Of a DNA stretch of 64,000 nucleotides, positions 1 to 12,100 are shown in pieces (the stretch's first letter is position 1; each line of letters opens with the position of its first letter). A program made the position numbers and the translations under genes. The notes below the pieces were generated by a model, which had not been told where the DNA came from, did not search any database, and saw only the letters and a list, made by a program, of their open reading frames with translations. Origin of the DNA: Tubiluchus corallicola (taxonomy: Eukaryota; Priapulida; Priapulimorpha; Priapulimorphida; Tubiluchidae); NCBI GenBank assembly GCA_030141605.1, contig JAQGDQ010000309.1, positions 102,501-166,500 of the forward strand, read 5' to 3'.

Positions 1-859
1 CCAAAACACCTGATGTAAAACATATCCGAAACACTTATCGCCTCAATATGTGATGCGACCACTGATTCATTTGTCCAAATAACTTACATGTCCAAACTAA
101 TTCATATCAAGACAAAAGACAATGTATTTTGTCGCATTCAGCAAATTTATTCAACATTTCATAAAATGCTCAGGAAACTCTCTACACAGTGCCTAAATAA
201 ACTTTTGCATTATATATATAATTACAATGAAGAGTGTAAAAGAAATTATTTTAGACATTTTGCCTGGCTTGTTTTGTCACTCTAATGAAATGCCTAGGCA
301 TTCTATAAAATGTCCAATTTCACACTTTGCCTGTAACATATGTAAATACACATAACGTTGTATGTAATACAGCAAAAAGAAGCAATTAAGTCGGGCAATA
401 TATATTTTTATACAAACTTACAATTATAAATACGCGCACTCTGACAGACTCGTATTTTACATTTAGTAATACTAGCCGTTAGCTGACCAATTGCAAATCG
501 TTTCATTTATAGCATTAGGCTTGACGTACGTTGGTAAGAGAAATTTGCTGGGGAATTTGAGGCATTGTACGTCATGAGGGTTGCCTTAGCAACGTGGCGC
601 GCTTAGCTGCTGGTTGTCATTGACGCTAGCTGCAAAAGAGTTGTTTATTTGTGATATTCATAGCTACCCCTGAGAATGAAGAGACAACGTACACACTTTA
701 CGAAAATGCGAGATGTGTTTTGTTCAGGAAATTCCTGCTCTTATTATACAGAAGAACCGCGGGATGTCATTTATGACTTCGAGTTACTAAAATGGTCTGA
801 AGCAAGTTTAGCAGAAGATGTCAATGAGGTATTTCTAAATTTTCAAAGTTTACTTTGAA
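1..859. other. Non-coding flank, no gene recognised
   Basis: AT-rich sequence with only short, unconvincing open frames. A 60-codon frame at 676-858 lies directly before the Epac-like retrocopy and could be its decayed N-terminal part, but I could not match it to the family. Because the polycystin gene is already in mid-protein at 3660, this stretch is probably intronic to that gene. Confidence 0.4.
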
Positions 860-1849
860 GATAAAACTTATACAAGTTTAAGGATGAGTACGGATACCAC
901 TGCAGCCGACATTGTCCATGTTGTAAAAGAAAGGCAATGTCTTTTGGGTGACATACATCTTGTTGAAGTCAAGTCGACCGGGCAAAATGTGGTGTTTGAT
1001 GAAAATGACGTTGGGATTCCATCACGGTTGAGTTTAAACGGACGTTTTTTTCCTCACAGACAAATAGCATGTGGGCAGGTTGTTTCCTTTTGAGGAGCAG
1101 TTTGGACCGAAAGCTGGAACTTGCTCGCAACTTCTCCATCTATCATCTAAAATATTAGCATTTCATTTGGCAAAACGTTGTGTGGAGTTGCTTGAGAATG
1201 TTGACGATTTGCAACTGATTTGCAATATATTTGGCAGAGAGAAATTTGGCAAAGGAACACCTGACCTTGATTTGTTTTATAAAAATTTTAGTCAGATGCA
1301 CAATTGGGTAATTACTGAAATGATTCTATGTCCGTCGGATAGAAAATGAACAAAATTAATACAAAAATTTGTGAAAATTGCGTCACACCTCAAAAAAACT
1401 TACGGCTTAAACATGTTTTTGCCATAATCATGGGACTCTCAACAACATTGTAAAAAAAATTCCAAAAGGCGTGGAAAGCGTTGCCCAGGAAGTTCAAGGC
1501 AATGTTTGAAAAATTTGAGAAAATGGTAAGCCCGGATGAAAATTATAAGGCTTATCGTGAATATATTGAAAAACTATCTCCACCCTTTGTGCCATTCTTT
1601 CCTTTGGTAATGAAGGACTTGGCCACAGCTCATGGCAGCAATGAAATTTCTTTGCAATATTTAGTGCTCAACAAATATAAGATGCACAAGTTTGGACAGT
1701 TGCAAACATTTCTAAGGAAAATGAACCTAAACAAAATTGCAACCAACAAAACGACCATCAAGGCAGAAGAATATCTGAGAAATATAAAAATCATAGACAG
1801 CATTCCAAAGAGTTTGGCGTTTAACATTAGCATACCTTATTTATATTAG
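860..1849 (+). pseudogene. Epac-like (RapGEF3/4-type) processed pseudogene
   Basis: A decayed, intronless copy of a Rap guanine-nucleotide exchange factor. Frame 2 (about 860-1093) encodes a Ras-association-like end with VEVKSTG and SLNGRFF. Frame 3 (about 1071-1425) encodes the start of the CDC25-homology catalytic domain, with LSSKILAFHL, ICNIFGREKF and DLDLF. Frame 2 (1481-1849) gives KFKAMFEKFEKM, SPPFVPFFPLVMKDL and a C-terminal end like that of Epac proteins. The order matches the family from RA through CDC25 to the C terminus with no intron. The copy has at least two frame changes (near 1090 and between 1425 and 1481) and in-frame stops at 1347 and 1425, so it cannot make the protein. 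An AATAAA lies at 2303-2308, but no poly(A) tail or target duplication was found. A decayed intron-poor gene is the alternative to a retrocopy. Confidence 0.82.
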
Positions 1850-2689
1850 TAAATGGTTTCCCAGAGTCCTCGAAATATTGAAAGGGCAACCAACGGGGGA
1901 TAGACTGCTGTCTGGTAGGCAATTAAACATTAAGTAGTCAGCAAGCTTTGCTTGCCAGGTGTGCATGTGCAAGATTGGATGTGCAGCCAAGTCTTCATCC
2001 ATGCAGTTGCAACAGATAAAGACCCCAATTCAAGGTTTTTACCATGCTGATGAATGAATGGCTATTGGGGGGAAAATAGGTTCCTGCTGGATATGACAAC
2101 ACCAGTAATCAACAAGATTTGGTTGCAAGCTATCAACCCTTTTCGGATGCATTGTGGAACTTGATAGACAACAAGCATTTGATGTTCTACATAATAGTCA
2201 TGAATAAGAATAAAAAACGTAATGCCGAATAAGCTACAACAGCCTATATTAATAATATCAAAGCAAAGTTATATAATGCATTATCTAAATATATAATATG
2301 TAAATAAAACTTTATCTTTATATTTATAAACAAATTATGCTGTTACTTTCTCATTGCACTGAAACTTTTTTGCAACGGAAACTGATGACTTTCGTATACT
2401 ATAGACCCAAAGTCAACAAAGTCTACGTAGTAGCCTGTAACATGACGCACTGAATTTGATAATTATATTGCAGTCTATTTACTCAGAAGTCTGCGATGTG
2501 TAGTTGAAAATTTGTAGCTGTAGTTGAACAACTGCACATTCATGTGTTTTTACAACTCTGCATATTCAGTCCTTCTTTGATTACAGTCATCTATCAAAAT
2601 CTAATGAACACTGTAGAAATATACAAGCTGTATTCTACAATAGAGAAAAGCTCACACTTCCGTGTCAGAAATTTCCAATACATGCAATA

Positions 2690-3260
2690 TTCTGGGGATC
2701 TTGTAGGTATATGATCAGCTAATATATGAAGAAACATTGTACCAACATGGTGGCAATATTTATTACAAATATTTTCCAAAAATATTGTGACAATGTGGTG
2801 TCAACACTGACAGTAATATTGTTAATATCTTGGAAATGCATGATCAGGTAATATTTGCAGAAAATATGTGGTGACAATATTGTTGCAACAATATTGTAAA
2901 ATCTTGTCTGAATCTGCGGCTGGTTTCACAAGGCTGTCACTAAGTTAACGACGTCCTTATTAAATTCACTATTAATAATGACTTCAACGATTTTGTGAAA
3001 CGTGGTTTTCCTAAATTGTGCAGAAATATTGCTAACATATTGTACCAATATTTTTGATTAATATGTGTAATCGTGTGTTTCCAACATTGGATCACAATAT
3101 TGGTTCAATGTTGTATCAATATCGGTGCAATTTGGACAGAATGTTGTTATAAAATATTGTCAGCCAGTATTTTACCAAGATGGAACCAATATTGAACAAA
3201 AACCTCCCATATTGTACCAACATGGTAACAATTTATTCTGAACATATTGTTTCTCAAGGT
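2690..3260. repeat. AATATTG-rich degenerate repeat
   Basis: About 570 bp dense in AATATTG/CAATATT motifs and variants such as ACAATATTGT. It resembles the interior of a self-complementary satellite or MITE. Many motifs are palindromic, so both strands look alike. It is interrupted by the small inverted-repeat element at 2923-3001. Confidence 0.6.
2923..3001. mobile_element. 79-bp inverted-repeat element nested in the AATATTG repeat
   Basis: Perfect 9-bp terminal inverted repeats GTTTCACAA (2923-2931) and TTGTGAAAC (2993-3001) bound an insert unlike the surrounding AATATTG repeat. This suggests a very short MITE that landed in the older repeat. No clear target duplication. Confidence 0.45.
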
Positions 3261-3659
3261 CCTGACAAATCTGGGCGATATTGTGAGCTGCCTGGATAAC
3301 TTTTAGCGGGAGTTGAAAAGTTTTTTCAACTTTTATTATTCTGTAATATCTCTCAGATTTTACATTTTCCTGATAAAAAAGGCTTAAAGTAAGTCAAAAA
3401 TGTTAGTAATTATTATTGAACATTACAGGGAAGTAGAAAAAGTTTTAATTGTAAAACAAAAACGGTCGTTTTTCTCAAAACGTGTTTACTTTTAGTCACG
3501 TGACCTTGCAGGTCACCTATTCATTTGCCTGCGCTTTCAACTCCGTGACTGTGTGACGTGCCTTCATATTTCTAAATATACTTGACACAAACAAAAAATA
3601 TTGTTAATTACCTGCTGTCTCTACGATTCCCCGATAAGCTCATTTTGTATTTTGTTTAG

Positions 3660-3810
3660 GTTTACAAGGGTGCAGAGAGTATCTTGTGTGCTGTCACTGA
3701 TGTACACACAGATGTTAGTGAGTGCAATGTGGTATGGTTTAATGCCGACAGGTTCCGTGAGATCACAAAATTCCCTGAAATTTGGTCCATTTTCCATGAC
3801 GTCACAAGAG
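3660..3810 (+). CDS. Polycystin exon a: early transmembrane helix
   Basis: Follows a TTTGTTTAG acceptor. Encodes FTRVQRVSCVLSL and then MWYG, the conserved helix after the PLAT domain in polycystin-1 proteins, ending in the GPFSMTSQE extracellular segment. The donor GTTGTT is poor but leaves phase 0, matching the next exon. Confidence 0.8.
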
Positions 3811-6800
3811 GTTGTTTATATATCTTCAAACTCTTGCATTTAGAACATACTTTGATATTTACAAGTTTGTTTGTTTGTTTATGGTTGAAAATATACACTT
3901 GAATGATTGTATAACCCTGAAGACAGAATTTTAATAAGTATACCAAAATCGATTTGGTTAAAAAGGATGACGACCGTTCTTACGCTAATTTCTTTCCTGC
4001 TTAACTGTATCACCAATTACCACTTAGCTCATCCAGAAACACATAAAAGCACATTTGCCTACTATTCCACCCCACTCATATTATTTTGTCCATTTGTTTG
4101 TTTCTTAACTCATTTGTTTGTTTGTTTGTTTGTTTGTTTGTTTGTTTGTTTGTTTGTTTGTTTGTTTGTTTGTTTGTTTGTTTGTTTGTTTGTTTGTTTG
4201 TTTGTTTGTTGGTCTGTCTGTCTGTCCATCTGTCTGTGTGTCTGTTTATTTATTTTTTAGTCCAACTGCCTTTTCACAGTTAAGACACTTCTTCTAATTT
4301 TCTCATTATTTATCTTAGTTATCCATTATTTGCCATTCATACATTCGTTTAATCATTCGTTCTTTCATTCGTTTTTCTGTTTGTTAGTTTATCTGTCCAT
4401 TTATACAGACAGATACTCATTGATAATAACATCTATGTATGACTATTTTCTATTTGAAATTCTCCTTCAAATCAGTTTGTTATAGTAAATTGAATCGAAT
4501 GAATTTCAGATTGGGGTTGGCTTTCTGTCTAACCTGATAATCTTTCCGATAAATCTCTTTATCGTCTTCCTGTTTCGAAAGTCTCGAGCACGCAAGGTAC
4601 CTCCATCCCCAGTCATGGACGCCATCCGAGCAACACAAGCCAAGAACAGCGCAGCTACTATTGCTGCTGATGTTGATAGAGCAAATAATCTTAGAGGTAA
4701 TGAAAAAGTGCAAGCTGTGGACTAAAATGTATTGCTCATGATGGTACAAATCTGCAGTTAATAGAATTTTGAAACCAAACAAATTTGAAAAGAGGGCTGT
4801 GTAACAGTGTACCTCTTATTATGCTGGCCGTTATAAAATGGAAATTAGACAGTTGTAGAGAGTAATCAGTCTTGGTAAAAGTGCCAGTGCCATGGGCACT
4901 TTCCTAAACACCGAAGATGATATTAAAAGTAGAAATCAACAAACAATGCATGCTTTTCTTTAACCCAAGAACTAACAAGAAATTAAGTCTTAACATTAAC
5001 GAGTATTTAATGCTAACGTTATCAGCATATCTATGTACAATAGTGAAACATGGGGCTTAACGATTACTCAAGAAAAGCAGATCGACACATTTCATAGAAG
5101 TCGTCTAAGGAAAGTTTTAAAGATAAGATGGCCATTCATAAACAAAAATGAAGATTAATACACTAGAACGAAAGAAATTCTTTGGAGTTCAAAAGTCATG
5201 ATCCGAAGATTAAGATGACTAGGACATGTTATAAGATTACTAAATGAAGCACAGTAATAATCGCATTAAAGGATGCCTTAAAACCTGCAAAAAACCTGCG
5301 GAATACTCTAGTAAATATCGATGCCTCATGTATAAAATAGATGTGGAGTGAGACTTTGAAGAAGAGAGAAAGAAAGAGAGCTGTTCCAGGAACCGCTAAC
5401 ACCTCTAGCTGTCCCTCTAACACGAACTGGCAAACTCGGTAGAAGTTAAAATTAATATAACCATACCAAGGTGAGCGTTCTAACATCTGAAATGCAGAAT
5501 TGGTTGAAACTGAGTGAACTTTGAACTCTCATGATCACTGAGGAACAGGGTAATTTAGTGGTTATAGCATCCGCCTGTTAACCTGAAGGTCCCTAGTTCA
5601 AATCCAAGGTAGTGTCCGAACTTTTCTTACACATATCCTATTAAATTTTTTCAAGTTTGGCTTCTAAAATTCAATGAACTGTCGGTTTGTAGCATCCTTA
5701 ATAACATTGTAACTTTTAAGGTTATAAACAATTAACGTGTCACTGATGTTTAATTTAATCTCTACCAATGCGCACACCAGACTTAATTTGTCAACATACA
5801 AATAACATTATTGTCACACATTAACAGCAATTTAATTAATTTATTTTACTAAACAAGGGTATTGTTTTTACAACAGGAGGTGGCGGCAACTCTTGGCAAG
5901 GTTACGCAAATCATAGACGACCGTTGAGCGTGCCCCCAAGAGCTGACTCGGCTGCTGATTACAGACCAGATTCTGGGATGTTCAGTCGACCTACAACCTC
6001 TATGTCTACAGAATCAGATAATTTTCTTACAGAAGAAAGGTAAGGACATAGAGGTACTAATATGACGGATTTATTGTTGACCTATCGCTTCGTAGCACTC
6101 TCTCATTTTTAATTTTTTGCCTACTTTATAAATGTTTTTGAGCATGTGTTAGGTAGTTATGTATATCTATTACAGCCAACACAACTAATAAAAGCAAATT
6201 GCTTCATTTGCCAACACAGCTTGTGTTTTCATGATTTTAAAAAATTTGATGAAAAAACAGAATAAATTGGCAAAGCTACTTTATTTATTCATCAACCCAT
6301 TTATTGAGTGTTGTTAAAGCGCATGAAAACACTCTTCACTTACATTCACTAGACTGCTTGTTGCAAATACAGGGCTTGCGTTAGTAGTAGCACTGTGTAA
6401 AACTTGTGAATTTAAACTCCCGTGATGACCGTTAGTCATTTTAACACAGCCATTTTAACGGTAAGTCATTTTGAACAAGCTTAAATAACTTTGTGCAAAG
6501 TTTGAAAAAGTAATCAGAGCATTTTTTTGATAACTGTCAACAATGTGTCTTTGGTGAAACAATGGTGCACACTGGGTGCACGGCCGTTTTACCTTTTGTC
6601 ACGATATTTTAAATTCTTAAGAATTTTCTTTTATAACTATTGTGGTACAGTCTGTCAAAAGTAATAAAAATTTGTATGGAAGGCTCTTTCGTATATACCT
6701 TAAAATTCCCATTTCTTCTCCTTTAATTATCTTCTTTGATGACAAATGATCTTCATCGTTCCTTAATAAAAACTTACCGTTGACTATTTCGTACAGGTAT

Positions 6801-9041
6801 CGTCTTGCGAAGCAAAAACCCAGAAAACCTCCTTTCTCCTTGCCGTGGGGATTTCGTATTTTTGCCTGGCTGTTACTCTGGGCTACCGTGGCAGTTTCAG
6901 TTACTTTTATACTTTTCTATGGAATCACCTTTGGGGAAGCCAGGGTGCAGAAGTGGCTTACGTCCCTCGTCTTCTCTTTATTTATTGACATCTTTATCAG
7001 TCAACCGATAAAGGTATGTTTATAGCGACAGTAGATGTAATTAAGAAGCAGGGCTATTTTTAACATAAAAAGTAGGTGGGGTATTGCCCCTGCAAACCCC
7101 TTTCTACCCCCCTGCAAACCCCTTTCTACCCCGCCCTGCAAGTTCTCCCCTTTACCCACACAGAATTTGTATTTTGCAGTAATGGTGTTGCAGTTCATCC
7201 TCTTCTACTTTCAGGTTTTTATTTTCAGATATGTCAGTAATTGCTAAAATTAATATTGTTCTGATAGAAATTCAATAACAATAATTGCAAATTTGATAAA
7301 AACAAAAGTTAAAGGATGTAAAAAAATTGAACTAAATGCTTTTGAAAATCATCTGCCAAAAAGGTTGACTAAATTTTTTTTAAGTAATGATACAGTCTAT
7401 AAAAACACTGTAAATACTTCATTGTTTTAACCCAAATAATTTGAACTAGAAAACAACAAAAAACTGCCTTAAAGTACTCTTGGTAGCCTCCAAAATGTCG
7501 TCAAATGCAGCAGAAGCATCAGGCCCTAACTGCTTGTTGCGGCTTTGTGTGAACTTACCCCCTGCAGATGTAATTTCCTAAAAAAAGATACAGCCAGGAA
7601 ACAAACCTTATCTAAAATAATCTACAAATATCAAACCTCGCGCTACTTAAACGTTTAAGATCATGGTCGTAAGATACGTGGCACTAGCGCTTGCATTTCG
7701 GAAACGCGTTAGACAAAAAACAAGTGTATAACGTCTCAGTTCAGATGTGTTAGTTTGTGACGAACTACACACGTTCGACAGCTCATGCATGAGTGCAATG
7801 GTCAATTTGAAATTTGAATTTGGCGAATTTTAGTAAAACACTAGCACTGTACTTCAATTTTCGCTTTCGCAAACACTTGCTCGGAATATTTTTACTGTTG
7901 AAAATTATATTAGTTTGTGATGTCATCAATTATAGTTGGGCTCGCACACCATTAATTAAGATGTTAACCCGTTATTTAATTGTCAGAAACGTTTTTGCAG
8001 TATTGGTGATGCTAAAATGAATAATTTTTACCCACTTGAAAATGGTGTAGTATATGAAAAATAATCTTCTTCCTTTAAACGTAGGATACGGATGCAGGAC
8101 AAAATTTACTTTAATGTTACTACACAAATATAATACATAGATTTAAAAAAGAATTAGAAGGAATTCAAAAATGTATTTGTGTAGATGTTTTGGATGAATT
8201 TTTACAAATTCATATAAATTTGCTGATGACCTTAGATAGTTCTTAATGGTAAAAATTATGAATTGTTAACCATACCATTTATGATTGAAAATTTACAATA
8301 TGGAGAACAATTTTTTGAATTCACTATTAGCTGCATCACGGTCTAGCACCTAATAATGATCTCAAATGGTTTGTCGCAGGTCCCTGCTTATTTCATATTG
8401 CTAATGATAATCTGATGAGCCATTGAACTGACAGAGGTATTTTTTACTCAATTAGAGGCAGTATTGCAAATGAAGCCAGTTAAAGCCACTTTCCGGGCAG
8501 GTACTCACCTACTTAATAACCAGGTCCAGTGGCATTTAATTTTGTAGACTAAAAGCACACCGTGACCACTCAGCTTGGTCTTCCGTCCAAAACTCAAATC
8601 TGTATTCAATACTATTCCAAGTTTGAAATCTTTAAATCTGGTTAGTATTCTCAACTTCCACCTAAAGTTTACAGATATGTTACTCAGCAGTTATTTGTAA
8701 CTGAAGATAGAGGCTATATCGATTTCGTCACCCGATCGAGTCACAGTTAGGTGTTCAACCACCTCAAAGTACCTTATTTTAGGGTAACCTTAGAGCTGTT
8801 GCTTTGTTTCTGCTAAAACAAAGATTATAGGTGGAATCATGGATGCTATAATAAACAAGAATTATGTATTTATTCACTAACAAATGGATATTTCGCAGCC
8901 ATTTATGGATTACTTTGTCAGTGTAAAGATTAGCAATATGCAACTCTCTTCGAAATGCAAAATTATTGAATAACCCAATCAAAATGCAGAAAAGTGTCCT
9001 CCTTATTGTATCCGTTTATAACTGAATAAAAACACATTTCC

Positions 9042-9124
<83 letters not shown>

Positions 9125-12100
9125 ATCATCATCATCATCATCATCATTATCACTATTATTATTATTATTTTTATTTTTATTTTTATTATTATTGTTATTA
9201 TTATTATTATTCTGTCTATAATATTTGTTTCAGTATTTTTGATAATAGATGCTAAACTTACTTAGATCTTGTTACATTGTTCTTTTTCCTGTCATTAACT
9301 ACAGTTGAAAATAGGCCTCTCACTTGAAGCAATAGCTGTAGCCACTACATTTAATTTAATTGTTGCAGATATTTCTCCTAGCTGTGTTCTTCAGTTTGGT
9401 GTGCAAGAAGGTTAACTTTGCTCAAGACGATGAAGAATACGATGAGGAAAAAATAACGTTGGATACAGACGAAGAATGGGTGTTTCCTCAAGGTCTGACT
9501 GGTGAGACACGTGCCCAAATCGATAGTATAGTATAATATATAGTATATAGTACATTATATAAGTGGGTATGTTGTATAGTATATAGTATACTATATAAGT
9601 GGGTATAATAATGTACTGTATACTATGTACTGATGCATATACGCTCTTCTCTCCACTGGTCAAAAGGAGACTTATTTAAGCAAAGAAGCACTGACAGGCA
9701 GTTACCTCAACCAGTCGGCTACCACATGCTGACTGGTGTTCTGGTCAAACATTGTTTCTTTATATATATATATATATATATATTACTATAATTATTCTAG
9801 TTTATTCAGAAAATGCACAATCCAAAAGCTCTCTATTGGCAGGGCACAGTCATGAAGTTTACACAAACGTTGGTAGTCAAGCTCATTTATACATTGCAAA
9901 ATACATGCATGTTAAAACACACAAAGATTACTACAGTATTACAATTACACTTTCAGGCATTAAAATTACATTTTACTAGATTTTGGTTTTGCAGATATAA
10001 CAAGTGTACTTGGTTTTATTTCCAGATTCCAATTACAATTAGTATGACTTTCAAATAGTTATTATTACAAGTATAATAACTAGATATTACACATTTATTA
10101 TAAGTCGTTATAAAAGACACATGATACTAACACCTGGCAATGAATACAGTTATTGACAAAATATCTAATTTAATTGCTGATCATTTCTTATCAAATTAAT
10201 TCTGGAACAATGCTAATATATATTTCAAATGTACAAGTATTCCTATTTCTGTATATATCTTGAACATTCCCATTACCCACAACAGTTTCAAGTCCTAGTC
10301 TTAAGTTAGATGTAACTAATGGAAATACATGTAATAATATAATATATATAACACAAATATATAATATTTTATGTATAGAAAACCGAAAGCCTAAAAAAGC
10401 TGCACAAGCGCCGCCTAATAAAGCCTTGCTCAACTCGATGAGAGAATATAGACTCAAGGAAATAAAGATGTATGAAATTCTACGACAGGTTGCCGTCTAT
10501 CTGTTCTTTCTCTGGATTCTTTGGGTTATAAGTTTTACGTAAGTTCTGAAAGTACTGGAAGACATTCTGACATCGTACTTGTAATTTGTAATCAGTTTAG
10601 CGGATCAAATGTGCCCTCGAGGTTTTGCGGATCAAATATGCCCTCGAGGTTTTGCGGATCAAATATGCACTCGAGGTTTTGCGGATCAAATATGCCCTCG
10701 AGGTTTAGCGGATCAAATATGCCCTCGAGGTTTTGCGGATCAAATATGCCCTCGAGGTTTTGCGGATCAAATATGCCCTCCAGGTTTAGCGGATCAAATA
10801 TGCCCTCGAGGTTTTGCGGATCAAATATGCCCTCGAGGTTTAGCGGATCAAATATGCCCTCGAGGTTTTGCGGATCAAATATGCCCTCGAGGTTTTGCGG
10901 ATCAAATATGCCCTCGAGGTTTAGCGGATCAAATATGCCCTCGAGGTTTTGCGGATCAAATATGCCCTCGAGGTTTTGCGGATCAAATATGCCCTCCAGG
11001 TTTAGCGGATCAAATATGCCCTCGAGGTTTTGCATATCAAATATGCCCTCGAGGTTTTGCGGATCAAATATGCCCTCCAGGTTTAGCGGATCAAATATGC
11101 CCTCCAGGTTTAGCGGATCAAATATGCTCTCGAGGTTTTGCGTATCAAATATGCCCTCGAGGTTTTGCGGGTCAAATGTGCCCTCGAGGTTTTGCGGATC
11201 AAATATGCCCTCCAGGTTTAGCGGATCAAATATGGCCTCGAGGTTTTGCGAATCAAATATGCCCTCGAGGTATTGCGGAACAAATATGCCCTCGAGGTAT
11301 TGCGGATCAAATATGCCCTCGAGGTTTTGCGGAACAAATATGCCCTCAAGGTTTTGCGGATCAAATATGCCCTCGAGGTTTTGCATATCAAATATGCCCT
11401 CGAGGTTTTGCGGATCAAATATGCCCTCGAGGTTTTGCGGATCAAATATGCCCTCGAGGTTTTGCGGATCAAATATGCCCTCGAGGTTTAGTGGATCAAA
11501 TATGCCCTCGAGGTTTTGCGGATCAAATATGCCCTCGAGGTTTTGCGGGTCAAATGTGCCCTCGAGGTTTTGCATATCAAATATGCCCTCGAGGTTTTGC
11601 GGATCAAATATGCCCTCGAGGTTTTGCGGATCAAATATGCCCTCCAGGTTTAGCGGATCAAATATGCCCTCGAGGTTTTGCATATCAAATATGCCCTCGA
11701 GGTTTTGCGGATCAAATATGCCCTCGAGGTTTTGCGGATCAAATATGCCCTCGAGGTTTAGCGGATCAAATATGCCCTCGAGGTTTTGCGGATCAAATAT
11801 GGCCTCGAGGTTTTGCATTTATCAAACAAGTTTATCTATTTTGTGTTTAAGTTGAATGAAAAGCCTGAATCTAATTGATAAGTTAAAGTAGATCGTGGAT
11901 GTGAAGTACTAAACCATTTACCCACTTACATGTACATTGAGACGTATCTCAATTTACAACACTAATTACATATAATTAATAGTTAATAATTAATAATTAC
12001 TAGCGATTTGGTATTTTGACAGTCTCGATGTTTTCATTTTAGGCAGAGAGATCCATCATCCTTTGACCAGCAGCAATCTTTGCGAGATCATTTTCTGGCT

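Noticed and set aside
88-285. 65-codon frame at the window start
   Set aside because: Low-complexity AT-rich frame with no splice sites or family resemblance.
5543-5617. Functional tRNA-Asn
   Set aside because: Anticodon-stem mismatches and no acceptor stem; kept only as a tRNA-derived relic.
10521-11855. 444-codon open frame across the minisatellite
   Set aside because: It is a consequence of a 27-bp stop-free repeat, is not in the frame of polycystin exon f, and is flanked by proper splice sites that remove it.
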